The notes under the pieces: generated by a model
Told to the model about the DNA's origin: nothing
Databases searched by the model: none
What the model saw: the letters and a program-made list of their open reading frames with translations, nothing else
NCBI GenBank assembly: GCA_010025475.1
Contig: RGTE01000012.1
Span: 1-18,480 of the forward strand
DNA length: 18,480 bases
Direction of reading: 5' to 3'
From: Verrucomicrobiota bacterium
Lineage (GTDB): Bacteria > Verrucomicrobiota > Verrucomicrobiia > Methylacidiphilales > Verrucolacustridaceae
Shown: positions 1 through 6,653 of the stretch, in pieces
How positions within the stretch are numbered: position 1 is the stretch's first letter
Layout: each line of letters starts with the position of its first letter
Made by a program: the position numbers and the translations under genes

Positions 1-71
1 CCCCGCCCCGTTCAAACAACGCGCCTCCCGCTATTTCTCGTAAACGTAACCGTAAACCTAAACCAACAGCC
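1..71. other. Intergenic DNA downstream of lipA, no gene seen
   Basis: This stretch lies beyond the lipA stop codon and runs to the window edge. I see no coding signal and no hairpin followed by a T-run, so no convincing terminator. Its only structure is the degenerate hexamer array listed separately at 39-62. Confidence 0.6.
39..62. repeat. Degenerate CGTAAA hexamer array, copy 1
   Basis: There are four consecutive hexamers. The first and third are exactly CGTAAA, the second is CGTAAC and the fourth is CCTAAA, followed by CC. The array starts 9 nt past the lipA stop codon. A second array with the same period and the same perfect first and third units lies at 3489-3512, just past the stop codon of the U32 gene. 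Two sites sharing a 17-of-20 match in the only two intergenic gaps of this kind suggest a dispersed short repeat. Its function is unknown. Confidence 0.6.
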
Positions 72-947
72 TTAGGCTTTGGCTTCCACCTCAGCGCCTG
101 TCGTGTAGCGGGCTGACTGTTCCTCTGCGTGGTAGGAACTCCGAACGAGCGGCCCGCTCTCGCACACCCCAAAACCCAGTTCCAACGCCCTTTCCTTCCA
201 TCTCGCAAACTCCTCCGGCGTCACCCACCGATCCACCGGCAGATGTTTCGGGGTCGGCCTCAGATACTGCCCCAAGGTGAGAATGTCCGTCTTTTCCTCC
301 GCCAAATCCCGCAGGGTCTGTTCAATCTCCTCCTCCTTCTCCCCAATTCCCAACATCAACCCCGTCTTCGTCACAAAACCCCGCGCCTTGGCCCGGCGGA
401 GAACCTCCAGACTCCGGTCGTACCTCGCCTGCACTCGCACCGGTTTCTGCAACCGTTTCACCGTCTCCATGTTGTGGTTCAGGATGTCCGGCTCGGCATC
501 CAGCACCGTGTTCAGGCTCTCTTCCCTGCCCTTGAAGTCCGGGATCAGCACCTCAATGTGCGTTTCCGGATTCACGTTGCGGACGGCCCGCACGGTCCGC
601 GCCCAAATCTCCGCTCCTCCGTCGGCCAGATCGTCCCGGGCTACGGAAGTAATCACCGCATGCTTGAGGCCCATGATCCGGACCGCGTCCGCCACCCTTG
701 CCGGCTCCCCCCAGTCAACCTCACCCGGCTTGCCAGTCGCGATTGCACAAAAACGGCAGGACCGGGTGCAGGTGTCGCCCAGGATCATGATCGTGGCCGT
801 GCCCCGGCTCCAACATTCGCCCAGGTTCGGGCAGTGGGCGCTTTCGCACACCGTGTGCAGGCGGTTCTCTTGGACAAGGGTTCGGACCTTTAAATACTCC
901 GGACCGCCGGGAATTTTTGCCCTGAGCCAGGGGGGTTTCCTCTCCAT
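72..947 (-). CDS. lipA: Lipoyl synthase (radical SAM)
   Basis: LipA inserts two sulfur atoms into protein-bound octanoyl groups, making the lipoyl cofactor of pyruvate and 2-oxoglutarate dehydrogenases and the glycine cleavage system. The 291-residue protein has the usual family length. It carries both cysteine triads: C34, C39 and C45 for the auxiliary iron-sulfur cluster, and C60, C64 and C67 in the radical-SAM CxxxCxxC. The C-terminal RSSYHA (269-274) supplies the conserved serine. No lipB is in the window. The gene diverges from the U32 gene and shows no Shine-Dalgarno sequence before its ATG. Instead a TAGTTT box ends 6 nt upstream, so a leaderless mRNA is possible. The identity is certain from the motifs and the start is well supported. 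Confidence 0.97.
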   Translation of the reverse strand: MERKPPWLRAKIPGGPEYLKVRTLVQENRLHTVCESAHCPNLGECWSRGTATIMILGDTCTRSCRFCAIATGKPGEVDWGEPARVADAVRIMGLKHAVITSVARDDLADGGAEIWARTVRAVRNVNPETHIEVLIPDFKGREESLNTVLDAEPDILNHNMETVKRLQKPVRVQARYDRSLEVLRRAKARGFVTKTGLMLGIGEKEEEIEQTLRDLAEEKTDILTLGQYLRPTPKHLPVDRWVTPEEFARWKERALELGFGVCESGPLVRSSYHAEEQSARYTTGAEVEAKA

Positions 948-982
948 CCCGGAAAACTAAAGGTTTTTTGATGCAAGGCCAA
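948..982 (-). promoter_or_regulatory. Putative lipA promoter, leaderless geometry
   Basis: On the minus strand there is a -35-like TTGGCC (982-977), a 17-nt spacer, a -10-like TAGTTT (959-954), then six bases and the lipA ATG. Transcription starting about 7 nt past the -10 box would begin at or next to the start codon. The -10 match is only 3 of 6, but it keeps the important T, A and final T. The same arrangement precedes the gene at 5100. Confidence 0.4.
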
Positions 983-1010
983 GCGGCGCTCCTTGTGCTA
1001 AAACAGTCGG

Positions 1011-3485
1011 ATGGAAGTACGAAAACCGGAACTGCTCGCCCCGGCGGGAGATTGGGACTGTCTCAAGGCGGCGGTGACGGCTGGAGCGGATGCCGTTTAT
1101 TTTGGCCTGCCGGCCTTCAACGCCCGGCTCCGGGCGGAAAACTTCACGGAGAGGGACCTCCCGGAGGTCATGGACTACCTCCATGCCCGCAGACGCCGGG
1201 GTTACCTCACCATGAACGTCCTTGTCTTTCCCTCGGAGTTGTTGGAGGCGGAGCGACTCCTCCGCCTCGCTGCCGCCTCCGCCGTGGATGCCCTCATTAT
1301 TCAGGATCTCGGCCTCGTCCGCCTTGCCCAAGCCGTCTGCCCGGAGGTCGAGCTCCACGCCTCCACCCAGATGACCCTCACTTCCCCGGAGGGAGTCGCG
1401 TTCGCCCGTCGCCAAGGCCTCCACCTCGCTGTTCTTGCCCGGGAGCTTTCCCTGCGGGAACTGGCCAAATTCCCCGCCGCCACCGACCCGGCCGGCCTCC
1501 CTCTCGAAGTCTTTGTCCACGGTGCCCTCTGTGTTGCTTACTCCGGACAGTGCCTCACCAGCGAGGTCCTCGGCCGGCGAAGCGCCAACCGGGGTGAATG
1601 CGCCCAGGCCTGCCGGCTCCCCTACTCCCTTGAGGTGGACGGCCAAAGCCGTGATCTCGGCGACCGAGCTTACCTCCTCTCCCCCCAAGACCTTGCCGCC
1701 GTTGACGAAATTCCCGAGCTGATCCGCCTTGGGCTCCATTCCTTCAAAATCGAGGGTCGGCTTAAGTCGCCCGACTACATCACCGCCGTGACCTCGGTCT
1801 ACCGGAAAGCAATCGACCAAGCCCTTGCCAACCAACCTGCCCCGGCCTCCTCCGAGGACCGATACCGGCTGGAAATGACCTTTAGCCGTGGGCTTTTCTC
1901 CGGCTGGTTCCACGGGGTCGACCACCAACATCTCGTCCACGCCCGCTTCGGCAAGAAAAGAGGACCCCTCGCCGGTCGGATCGCCCGGACCGGGCCGGAC
2001 TGGGTGGAGCTGGAGGAAAAACTGGTGGCCCTCAGTCCAGGCGATGGCGTGGTCATCGACCGCGGCACCGACACCGAAAACGAACCGGGGGGATTTCTTT
2101 TCGGGGTGGAGGGCAACCGGCTCCTTTTTCGCCGAGGCTCCTTACCCGCCGGCACAGCCAAGCCGGGCGACCGAATCTGGAAAACCAAGGATCCTCAGCT
2201 GGAAAAACTACTTCGCACGGAGCGCTCCAAAGAGGCTCCTGCCGTCACCACGCCCCTCGACCTCAAAATCTGCGGCCGGGGCGGGCAACCCCTTCAGGTG
2301 GAAGGAAGATCAAGCGGGCGAAAGGCGACTGTTTCTTCCTCTGTTTCCCTTTCACCAGCCAAGAACCGCCCCCTCACAGAGGAAAGCCTCAAGGAGCAGT
2401 TTGGCCGGCTGGGCGGAACCCCGTTTCACCTCGGCGACCTCTCCCTGGATCTGCCCGAACCGGTCATCCTGCCCGTCTCGGAGCTTAACCGCCTTCGCCG
2501 CGACCTCGTCTCCCGCTTCATCCCACCATCCGGACCATCCCACTTCCCTAAGATTGTAGGACAATCCAAAGAGCCACTCCTACCCAAGCTCCTCGCCCCG
2601 ATCACCGCCCAGCGAACATTTCGACATTCTGCCAAAAGTCGTAATGTCGCGGCGGAAGTTAAAATTTCGGTGCTCTGCCGGGATCCGGTCCAAGCCGTTG
2701 CCTTGCTCGCCGGCGAACCCGATCTCCTTTATCTTGATTTTGAGGATCTGCGCCGCTTCGGCCCCACCGTGGATGCCATTCGAAAGAAATCAAAGGCGCA
2801 CATCTACCTGGCCACACCCCGAATCCAAAAGGCCGGCGAGACCGGCTTCTTCCGCTTGATCGAAAATGCCAAACCCGACGGCATCCTGATCCGCAACCTT
2901 GGGGGTCTCGACTATTTCCGATCCCTTAAACTCCCCATGGTGGGAGATTTCTCCCTCAACATCGCCAACCCGCTCTCTGCCGGCCTTTTTAAAACCGAGG
3001 GGTTGCAGTGGCTCACTCCTAGTTATGACCTCGATATCGGCCAGGTCCTTGAGCTTCTCCGCATCGCTCCACCCGAATGGTTCGAACTCACCCTCCACCA
3101 ACACATCCCTATGTTTCACATGGAGCACTGCGTTTTCGCCGCCTTTCTTTCCCACGGCAAAGACCACCTCACCTGCGGTCGTCCCTGCGATCGCCATCGG
3201 ATCAGCGTCCGTGATCGCGTGGGTGAATCCCATCCCATCCGGGCCGACGTCGGTTGCCGCAACACCGTCTTCAACTCCCGACCTCAGTCCGGGGTTTCGC
3301 ATCTCCAAAACCTTACCGATGCCGGCCTTCGGAGGTTCCGAATCGAGTTGCTGAATGAGACCCCCGAGGAAGCGGTCCGTCTGCTCCACGCGTACCGCGA
3401 GGCCATTTCCGGCCGCTCCGATCCCCGCCGCCTGGCCAAGGCTCTCGGCGCGCGCGATCAGCTGGGGGTTTTATCCTCCCGTTAA
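1011..3485 (+). CDS. U32 peptidase-family protein with two U32-like halves (RlhA/TrhP relative)
   Basis: U32 proteins, though named peptidases, include E. coli RlhA and TrhP, which hydroxylate 23S rRNA C2501 and tRNA U34. This 824-residue protein starts with the typical ELLAPAGDWDCLKAAVTAGA segment (7-26). It has the family signature EVFVHGALCVAYSGQCLTS (166-184) and the conserved FKIEGRLKS. Four cysteines, C174, C181, C197 and C201, form the expected cluster-binding set. The C-terminal half looks like a second, diverged copy: MFHMEHC (701-707) mirrors VFVHGALC, and C707, C722, C726 and C749 form another four-cysteine set. RNA hydroxylation is the likely role by family; the substrate cannot be told. 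The ATG has no clear ribosome binding site. The gene converges on the isocitrate dehydrogenase gene. Confidence 0.93.
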   Translation: MEVRKPELLAPAGDWDCLKAAVTAGADAVYFGLPAFNARLRAENFTERDLPEVMDYLHARRRRGYLTMNVLVFPSELLEAERLLRLAAASAVDALIIQDLGLVRLAQAVCPEVELHASTQMTLTSPEGVAFARRQGLHLAVLARELSLRELAKFPAATDPAGLPLEVFVHGALCVAYSGQCLTSEVLGRRSANRGECAQACRLPYSLEVDGQSRDLGDRAYLLSPQDLAAVDEIPELIRLGLHSFKIEGRLKSPDYITAVTSVYRKAIDQALANQPAPASSEDRYRLEMTFSRGLFSGWFHGVDHQHLVHARFGKKRGPLAGRIARTGPDWVELEEKLVALSPGDGVVIDRGTDTENEPGGFLFGVEGNRLLFRRGSLPAGTAKPGDRIWKTKDPQLEKLLRTERSKEAPAVTTPLDLKICGRGGQPLQVEGRSSGRKATVSSSVSLSPAKNRPLTEESLKEQFGRLGGTPFHLGDLSLDLPEPVILPVSELNRLRRDLVSRFIPPSGPSHFPKIVGQSKEPLLPKLLAPITAQRTFRHSAKSRNVAAEVKISVLCRDPVQAVALLAGEPDLLYLDFEDLRRFGPTVDAIRKKSKAHIYLATPRIQKAGETGFFRLIENAKPDGILIRNLGGLDYFRSLKLPMVGDFSLNIANPLSAGLFKTEGLQWLTPSYDLDIGQVLELLRIAPPEWFELTLHQHIPMFHMEHCVFAAFLSHGKDHLTCGRPCDRHRISVRDRVGESHPIRADVGCRNTVFNSRPQSGVSHLQNLTDAGLRRFRIELLNETPEEAVRLLHAYREAISGRSDPRRLAKALGARDQLGVLSSR

Positions 3486-3486
3486 A

Positions 3487-3512
3487 TTCGTAAACGTTCA
3501 CGTAAACGAACG
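3487..3512. repeat. Degenerate CGTAAA hexamer array, copy 2, inside an imperfect palindrome
   Basis: Hexamer units start at 3489. The first and third are exactly CGTAAA, the second is CGTTCA and the fourth is CGAACG. The same segment is an imperfect inverted repeat: TTCGT (3487-3491) pairs with ACGAA (3506-3510), and ACGT (3494-3497) with ACGT (3500-3503), separated by AA/AA and a TC centre. It begins one base after the U32 stop codon, in the 57-nt gap between convergent genes. It could act as a weak transcript end, but there is no T-run. Confidence 0.6.
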
Positions 3513-3542
3513 CTGGGGATAGGGGTTGTTAAACAGCCAGTC

Positions 3543-5000
3543 TTACTGCCCTTGGCCGCGGCTGAAGCCCGGCTTGCCGTCGAAGTTGTAAAGGTTTTCC
3601 ACCTTCACCCACTCGATACCCGCCTGTCTCACCCGGTTTAAAAGTTTCTCCAAAACCTCGTGGCCAATGGATCCTGGTTTGTCTTCGGGCAGCTGAAACC
3701 GGCACCGGGTCTCATCCACCGTGAAAGTCTCTGCCATGCCGCCTGGCCACACCTTCATCCCACGATTGGAAAGCATCTCCAGCTTCATCCCGTCCGCCGC
3801 CAACGGCTGTAGTTTGGTCGCCAACTGATCCATGGTGCCAGCCGGCCAGAAGACAAAAATATCCGCCCCGACCAACTCCCGCTTGGCCGTGTCACGTTTG
3901 TAGGGCGGCCTTGAAGTTAGCGGCCGACTCGGAGCCTTGGAATAGTCGACCGATTTGAGTTTGGACGGCTTCTGCCCGATCCGGGCGATCACCGCCGCAC
4001 CAAACTCCTTGGTCCCCACCTTCTGCTTCGAAACCCCCTCCCGAAAGATGTCGTAGGTATGAACGCCGTCCTCAATCGTCTTGAGCCACGCATTGTGCAC
4101 CTTCTCCGCCACGTCCGCCTGTCCGATGTGGACCAGCATCTGGACAGCCCCCAAAAAAAGTCCCGAGGGGTTGGCTAGGTTCTGCCCGGCCCGGCGCGGT
4201 GCCGATCCGTGGATCGCCTCAAACATCGCACAGCCATCCCCGATGTTGGCCGAGCCGGCCAAACCGACCGACCCGGCAATCTGGGCCGCCACGTCGGAAA
4301 GAATATCCCCGTACAGGTTCGGCATCACGATCACGTCGAACACCTCAGGGGTGTCGGCCAGTTTTGCCGCTCCGATGTCGACAATCCAATGCTCCTTCTC
4401 GATATCGGCATACTCCGCGCCGATCTCGTCGAACACCTTGTGAAAGAGTCCGTCGGTCATCTTCATGATGTTGTCCTTGGTAAAGCAGGTCACCTTCTTG
4501 CGCCCGTAGGCCCGCGCGTACTCAAACGCGTAGCGGACAATCTTCTCGGAGCCGGGGCGGGAAATCAGCTTGAGACACTGAACCACGTCATAGGTGCGGC
4601 GATGCTCGATGCCGGAATAGGTGTCCTCCTCGTTTTCGCGGACGATCACCACATCCATCTTGGGGTGCTTGGTGCGGATGTAGGGGTCATAGCTCAGGCA
4701 CGGCCGGATGTTGGCATACAGGCCGAACGCCTTGCGCGTGGTGACGTTGAGGGATTTGAATCCCCCTCCCTGGGGAGTGGTGATCGGGGCTTTGAGAAAA
4801 ACCCTTGTCCTTCGCAGCGACTCCCAAGCGGAGGGTTCAATGCCGGCGGGGTTGCCGCGTAAATAAACTTTTTCCCCGATCTCGATCTCCTCGATATCCA
4901 GGCGTGCCCCGCCCCCCTTCAGGATCGCAAGGGTGGCTTCCATGATTTCGGGGCCGATTCCGTCTCCGCGGGCGACCGTAATGGGGGTGTTTTTTGACAT
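3543..5000 (-). CDS. icd: Isocitrate dehydrogenase, Thermus/Rickettsia type
   Basis: This enzyme oxidatively decarboxylates isocitrate to 2-oxoglutarate in the citric acid cycle. The 485-residue protein has the catalytic fold with S83, N85 and R89 in SLNVTTRK, R99 and R121 for substrate, Y128 in RENEEDTYSG, and metal-binding D232 and D236 in NLYGDILSD. A C-terminal extension (about 350-485) matches the long Thermus/Rickettsia-type enzymes rather than the E. coli type. The cofactor loop reads HGSAPRRAGQ (264-273), with R269 and R270 where NADP enzymes usually have Lys-Tyr and NAD enzymes Asp-Ile. NADP use is therefore likely but unproven. The frame stays open far upstream, but I choose the ATG at 5000: it starts the conserved N-terminus and has AAGGA 10 nt before it. 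A second in-frame ATG lies at 5021. Confidence 0.9.
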   Translation of the reverse strand: MSKNTPITVARGDGIGPEIMEATLAILKGGGARLDIEEIEIGEKVYLRGNPAGIEPSAWESLRRTRVFLKAPITTPQGGGFKSLNVTTRKAFGLYANIRPCLSYDPYIRTKHPKMDVVIVRENEEDTYSGIEHRRTYDVVQCLKLISRPGSEKIVRYAFEYARAYGRKKVTCFTKDNIMKMTDGLFHKVFDEIGAEYADIEKEHWIVDIGAAKLADTPEVFDVIVMPNLYGDILSDVAAQIAGSVGLAGSANIGDGCAMFEAIHGSAPRRAGQNLANPSGLFLGAVQMLVHIGQADVAEKVHNAWLKTIEDGVHTYDIFREGVSKQKVGTKEFGAAVIARIGQKPSKLKSVDYSKAPSRPLTSRPPYKRDTAKRELVGADIFVFWPAGTMDQLATKLQPLAADGMKLEMLSNRGMKVWPGGMAETFTVDETRCRFQLPEDKPGSIGHEVLEKLLNRVRQAGIEWVKVENLYNFDGKPGFSRGQGQ

Positions 5001-5064
5001 AAGTTGGAAATCCTTGCCCATCAGCACACTCGGGTCAACGGGAATCCCCCGTTTCCAAGCACGC

Positions 5065-5093
5065 TTGAGCCTGCATCCGGTCAAACCTAGTTT
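5065..5093 (+). promoter_or_regulatory. Putative promoter of the exported two-gene cassette, leaderless geometry
   Basis: A -35-like TTGAGC (5065-5070), a 17-nt spacer and a -10-like TAGTTT (5088-5093) are followed by six bases and the ATG at 5100. No Shine-Dalgarno sequence lies between. The spacing and -10 sequence equal those upstream of lipA. Transcription would start at or next to the initiation codon. Confidence 0.4.
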
Positions 5094-5099
5094 CCTTCG

Positions 5100-5789
5100 A
5101 TGCGTGCTCCGGTGCTGCTCGGCTTGATGATTCTTCTGGCGGGCTCGCTCCGCGGGGAAGACATCGTTCTTATTTCCGGCGGCCCGGCGCTCCGCGCCCA
5201 CGAACGCTTTAAAACCGCCTCGCATGACAAATATTGGGGCAACTTCATCGACTCGGCCCTCGCCCGCGTCCAAGAACTCCGCAAGGAACTCCCGAAGGAC
5301 CGGGTCACTTGGCTGGTCTTCCGCCCGGGATATGCCACTCGGGGAGAGGACGACAAACAGGACTACTTCAAAATCATCGAGGAACGCGGCCAGAAACATG
5401 GACTGGTCCCCGTCTATTTCGACAACAAAGACCAGCTTTTCAAACTTCTCAGGCGGGACGGCTCCCCGGAACGGCCAAAAATCGCCCGGCTCGAATATTA
5501 CGGGCACTCCAACAAGAAGTGCTGGATGTTTGACTACAGCAACCGGGTCGACGGCGGCGCGCTCGAGCCCTTGGTGGTGCACGTGGATGACCTGGAAAAT
5601 ATTTCCGGATCCAGCTTCACTCCCAACGCCACCTGCGTCAGCTACGGATGTCATTCCGGGGAGGAATTTTCCCAGCGATGGCGGATGATCGTGGGTCGTC
5701 CGATGGTCGGGGCAATCGGCAAGACCGACTATAGTGACGGGGGTATGCCGAAATTATCCGACGGAAAAGGCGGCTCATGGGCCTACTAA
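5100..5789 (+). CDS. Exported protein of unknown function, possibly caspase-like fold
   Basis: I do not recognise a named family. The 229-residue protein begins with a short signal peptide (about 1-18, cleavage near RGE). The rest looks like an alpha/beta domain: DIVLISGG (21-28) and VTWLVFRPG (69-77) resemble core strands. LEYYGHSNKK (131-140) and ATCVSYGCHSGEEF (177-190) place H136 and C184 at the ends of strands, an order reminiscent of the His-Cys dyad of clan CD (caspase-like) peptidases. That reading is a weak inference, and some clan CD relatives are inactive. The gene overlaps the next by 13 nt, so the two are probably co-translated and may act together outside the cytoplasm. It lacks a ribosome binding site and has a TAGTTT box 6 nt before the ATG. 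Confidence 0.75.
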   Translation: MRAPVLLGLMILLAGSLRGEDIVLISGGPALRAHERFKTASHDKYWGNFIDSALARVQELRKELPKDRVTWLVFRPGYATRGEDDKQDYFKIIEERGQKHGLVPVYFDNKDQLFKLLRRDGSPERPKIARLEYYGHSNKKCWMFDYSNRVDGGALEPLVVHVDDLENISGSSFTPNATCVSYGCHSGEEFSQRWRMIVGRPMVGAIGKTDYSDGGMPKLSDGKGGSWAY

Positions 5790-6403
5790 TTCCCTTGCTG
5801 ATTTTGTTGGGCTCAGCCGACCTCTGCCTCGCCCCTCCCCTCAACCCGCGAACCCAACCGGCTGCCCCTTCGGCCCCATCCAATTCATCCACGAACACCG
5901 ATCCGAATGGATCGACCTCCGCGCCGCCACCCGAGGATTCCGGAGAAAGCGAGGAGGTCAGAAAGCCAATTGAGGAAAAGGTGATGCGCGCCACCCTTCC
6001 CGCTGCCCACACTCCAGCTCGCCATGGGGAGACGGAAGGGCCCTACCTGATTGGCCAACGCACCCTCGTCGACGATTACTGTGGCTGGGGGTGGGTGCGA
6101 AAAGAGGGCGAAAGCTGGAACCAAGCCCGCTGGGTTGCAATCGAATACAACCCGAAGGCCTGCCCCCCGCCCCACTCTTTTTTGCCCCGGCCTCAGGACG
6201 ACAAAGACTACCTCTATAAATTATACGGCGCTTTTGCACCCTATCGCGCTTATGAGCCCCAGGCCGACGTCTGGGTGGATGTGCTCCAAATCAAGGGATT
6301 CGTTAGCCTCGGCCCGGCCAAAGAATCCATCCGAAAAGATCCTCCCGCCCACGGCAGCGCCAAACCCAACCGCTTTGCCGAACGGGGGGCCAACATTCGG
6401 TAG
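5777..6403 (+). CDS. Exported protein of unknown function with Pro/Ser-rich linker
   Basis: I do not recognise a family. The 208-residue protein starts with a hydrophobic signal peptide (about 1-19, MGLLIPLLILLGSADLCLA). A low-complexity Pro/Ser/Thr/Asn stretch (20-55) and an acidic segment (SGESEEVRKPIEE) follow. A conserved-looking domain with YLIGQRTLVDDYCGWGWVR and a tryptophan- and tyrosine-rich core fills about 88-175, and the tail is basic. C19 and nearby residues do not fit a good lipobox, so release into the periplasm or outside is more likely than lipid anchoring. The ATG lies inside the last 13 nt of the preceding gene and has AAGG 8 nt before it. This points to co-translation with the possible caspase-like protein. 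Confidence 0.7.
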   Translation: MGLLIPLLILLGSADLCLAPPLNPRTQPAAPSAPSNSSTNTDPNGSTSAPPPEDSGESEEVRKPIEEKVMRATLPAAHTPARHGETEGPYLIGQRTLVDDYCGWGWVRKEGESWNQARWVAIEYNPKACPPPHSFLPRPQDDKDYLYKLYGAFAPYRAYEPQADVWVDVLQIKGFVSLGPAKESIRKDPPAHGSAKPNRFAERGANIR

Positions 6404-6405
6404 CC

Positions 6406-6437
6406 TTGACCCAAGAAAAAAGGTGGGGCAGTATTTT
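6406..6437 (+). promoter_or_regulatory. Weak candidate promoter for rpmG
   Basis: TTGACC (6406-6411) is a good -35-like box. The only -10-like choices are CAGTAT (6429-6434, 17-nt spacer) and TATTTT (6432-6437, 20-nt spacer), both very near the ATG at 6442. AGGTGGGG (6421-6428) could serve as a distant ribosome binding site if transcription starts further upstream. The two readings exclude each other. Confidence 0.25.
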
Positions 6438-6441
6438 TCTT

Positions 6442-6606
6442 ATGCGTGAGCAGATCATTCTCGAGTGCACCGAAGCCAAGGCGGAGGGGAAACCGGCCTC
6501 CCGCTATTTCGGCACCAAGAACAAGAAGCTTCAAAAGGAGCGGATTGAGCTGAAAAAGTTCAATCCTTTCCTGCGCCGCTACACCGTCCACCGCGAAAAG
6601 AAGTAA
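6442..6606 (+). CDS. rpmG: Ribosomal protein L33 (zinc-free form)
   Basis: L33 is a small protein of the large ribosomal subunit near the E site. The 54-residue product shows the family pattern, with IILECTEAKAEGKPASRYF at the start and KERIELKKFNPFLRRYTVHR near the end. The zinc form has two CxxC pairs. Here only C9 remains and the second pair is replaced by NPFLRR, so this is the C-minus form that does not need zinc. A longer reading from 6406 exists, but the ATG at 6442 gives the normal length. The gene is convergent with the ATP-grasp-like gene, whose end lies 47 nt away. Confidence 0.95.
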   Translation: MREQIILECTEAKAEGKPASRYFGTKNKKLQKERIELKKFNPFLRRYTVHREKK

Positions 6607-6608
6607 CT

Positions 6609-6620
6609 CCCCGGACGGGG
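6609..6620. terminator. Short GC hairpin between convergent rpmG and ATP-grasp-like gene
   Basis: CCCC-GGAC-GGGG could form a four-pair stem three bases after the rpmG stop codon. On the plus strand a pyrimidine-rich CTTCCTGTCTTCC follows, not a real T-run. It is the only candidate transcript end in this 47-nt convergent gap, and the support is weak. Confidence 0.2.
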
Positions 6621-6653
6621 CTTCCTGTCTTCCAATCTCCAGGATCCTGTCGG

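Noticed and set aside
129..960. Two plus-strand frames of 254 and 227 codons antisense to lipA.
   Set aside because: lipA is unambiguous. The antisense translations are rich in Arg, Pro and His and show no known motif.
968..1001. TTGATG and TGCTAA as a promoter for the U32 gene.
   Set aside because: The spacer is 22 nt, too long for a normal promoter. TAAAAC 6 nt before the ATG echoes the lipA pattern but has no -35 partner.
957..1940. A 327-codon minus-strand frame opposite the U32 gene.
   Set aside because: It is a shadow of the U32 coding sequence, with glycine-rich low-information translation and an end inside the lipA/U32 promoter gap.
3513..3542. Possible hairpin GGTTGT-TAA-ACAGCC between the U32 and isocitrate dehydrogenase genes as a terminator.
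   Set aside because: The stem includes a G-U pair, and no T-run follows on either strand.
5001..5654. A 218-codon in-frame extension upstream of isocitrate dehydrogenase, giving a 703-residue reading frame.
   Set aside because: It lies antisense to the exported-protein gene at 5100-5789, has no family resemblance, and the isocitrate dehydrogenase N-terminus begins clearly at 5000 with AAGGA before it. Long antisense frames are common at this GC content.
6640..6649. Perfect 10-nt palindrome CAGGATCCTG between convergent genes.
   Set aside because: A palindrome without a loop and without a T-run; this length is expected by chance in a window of this size.
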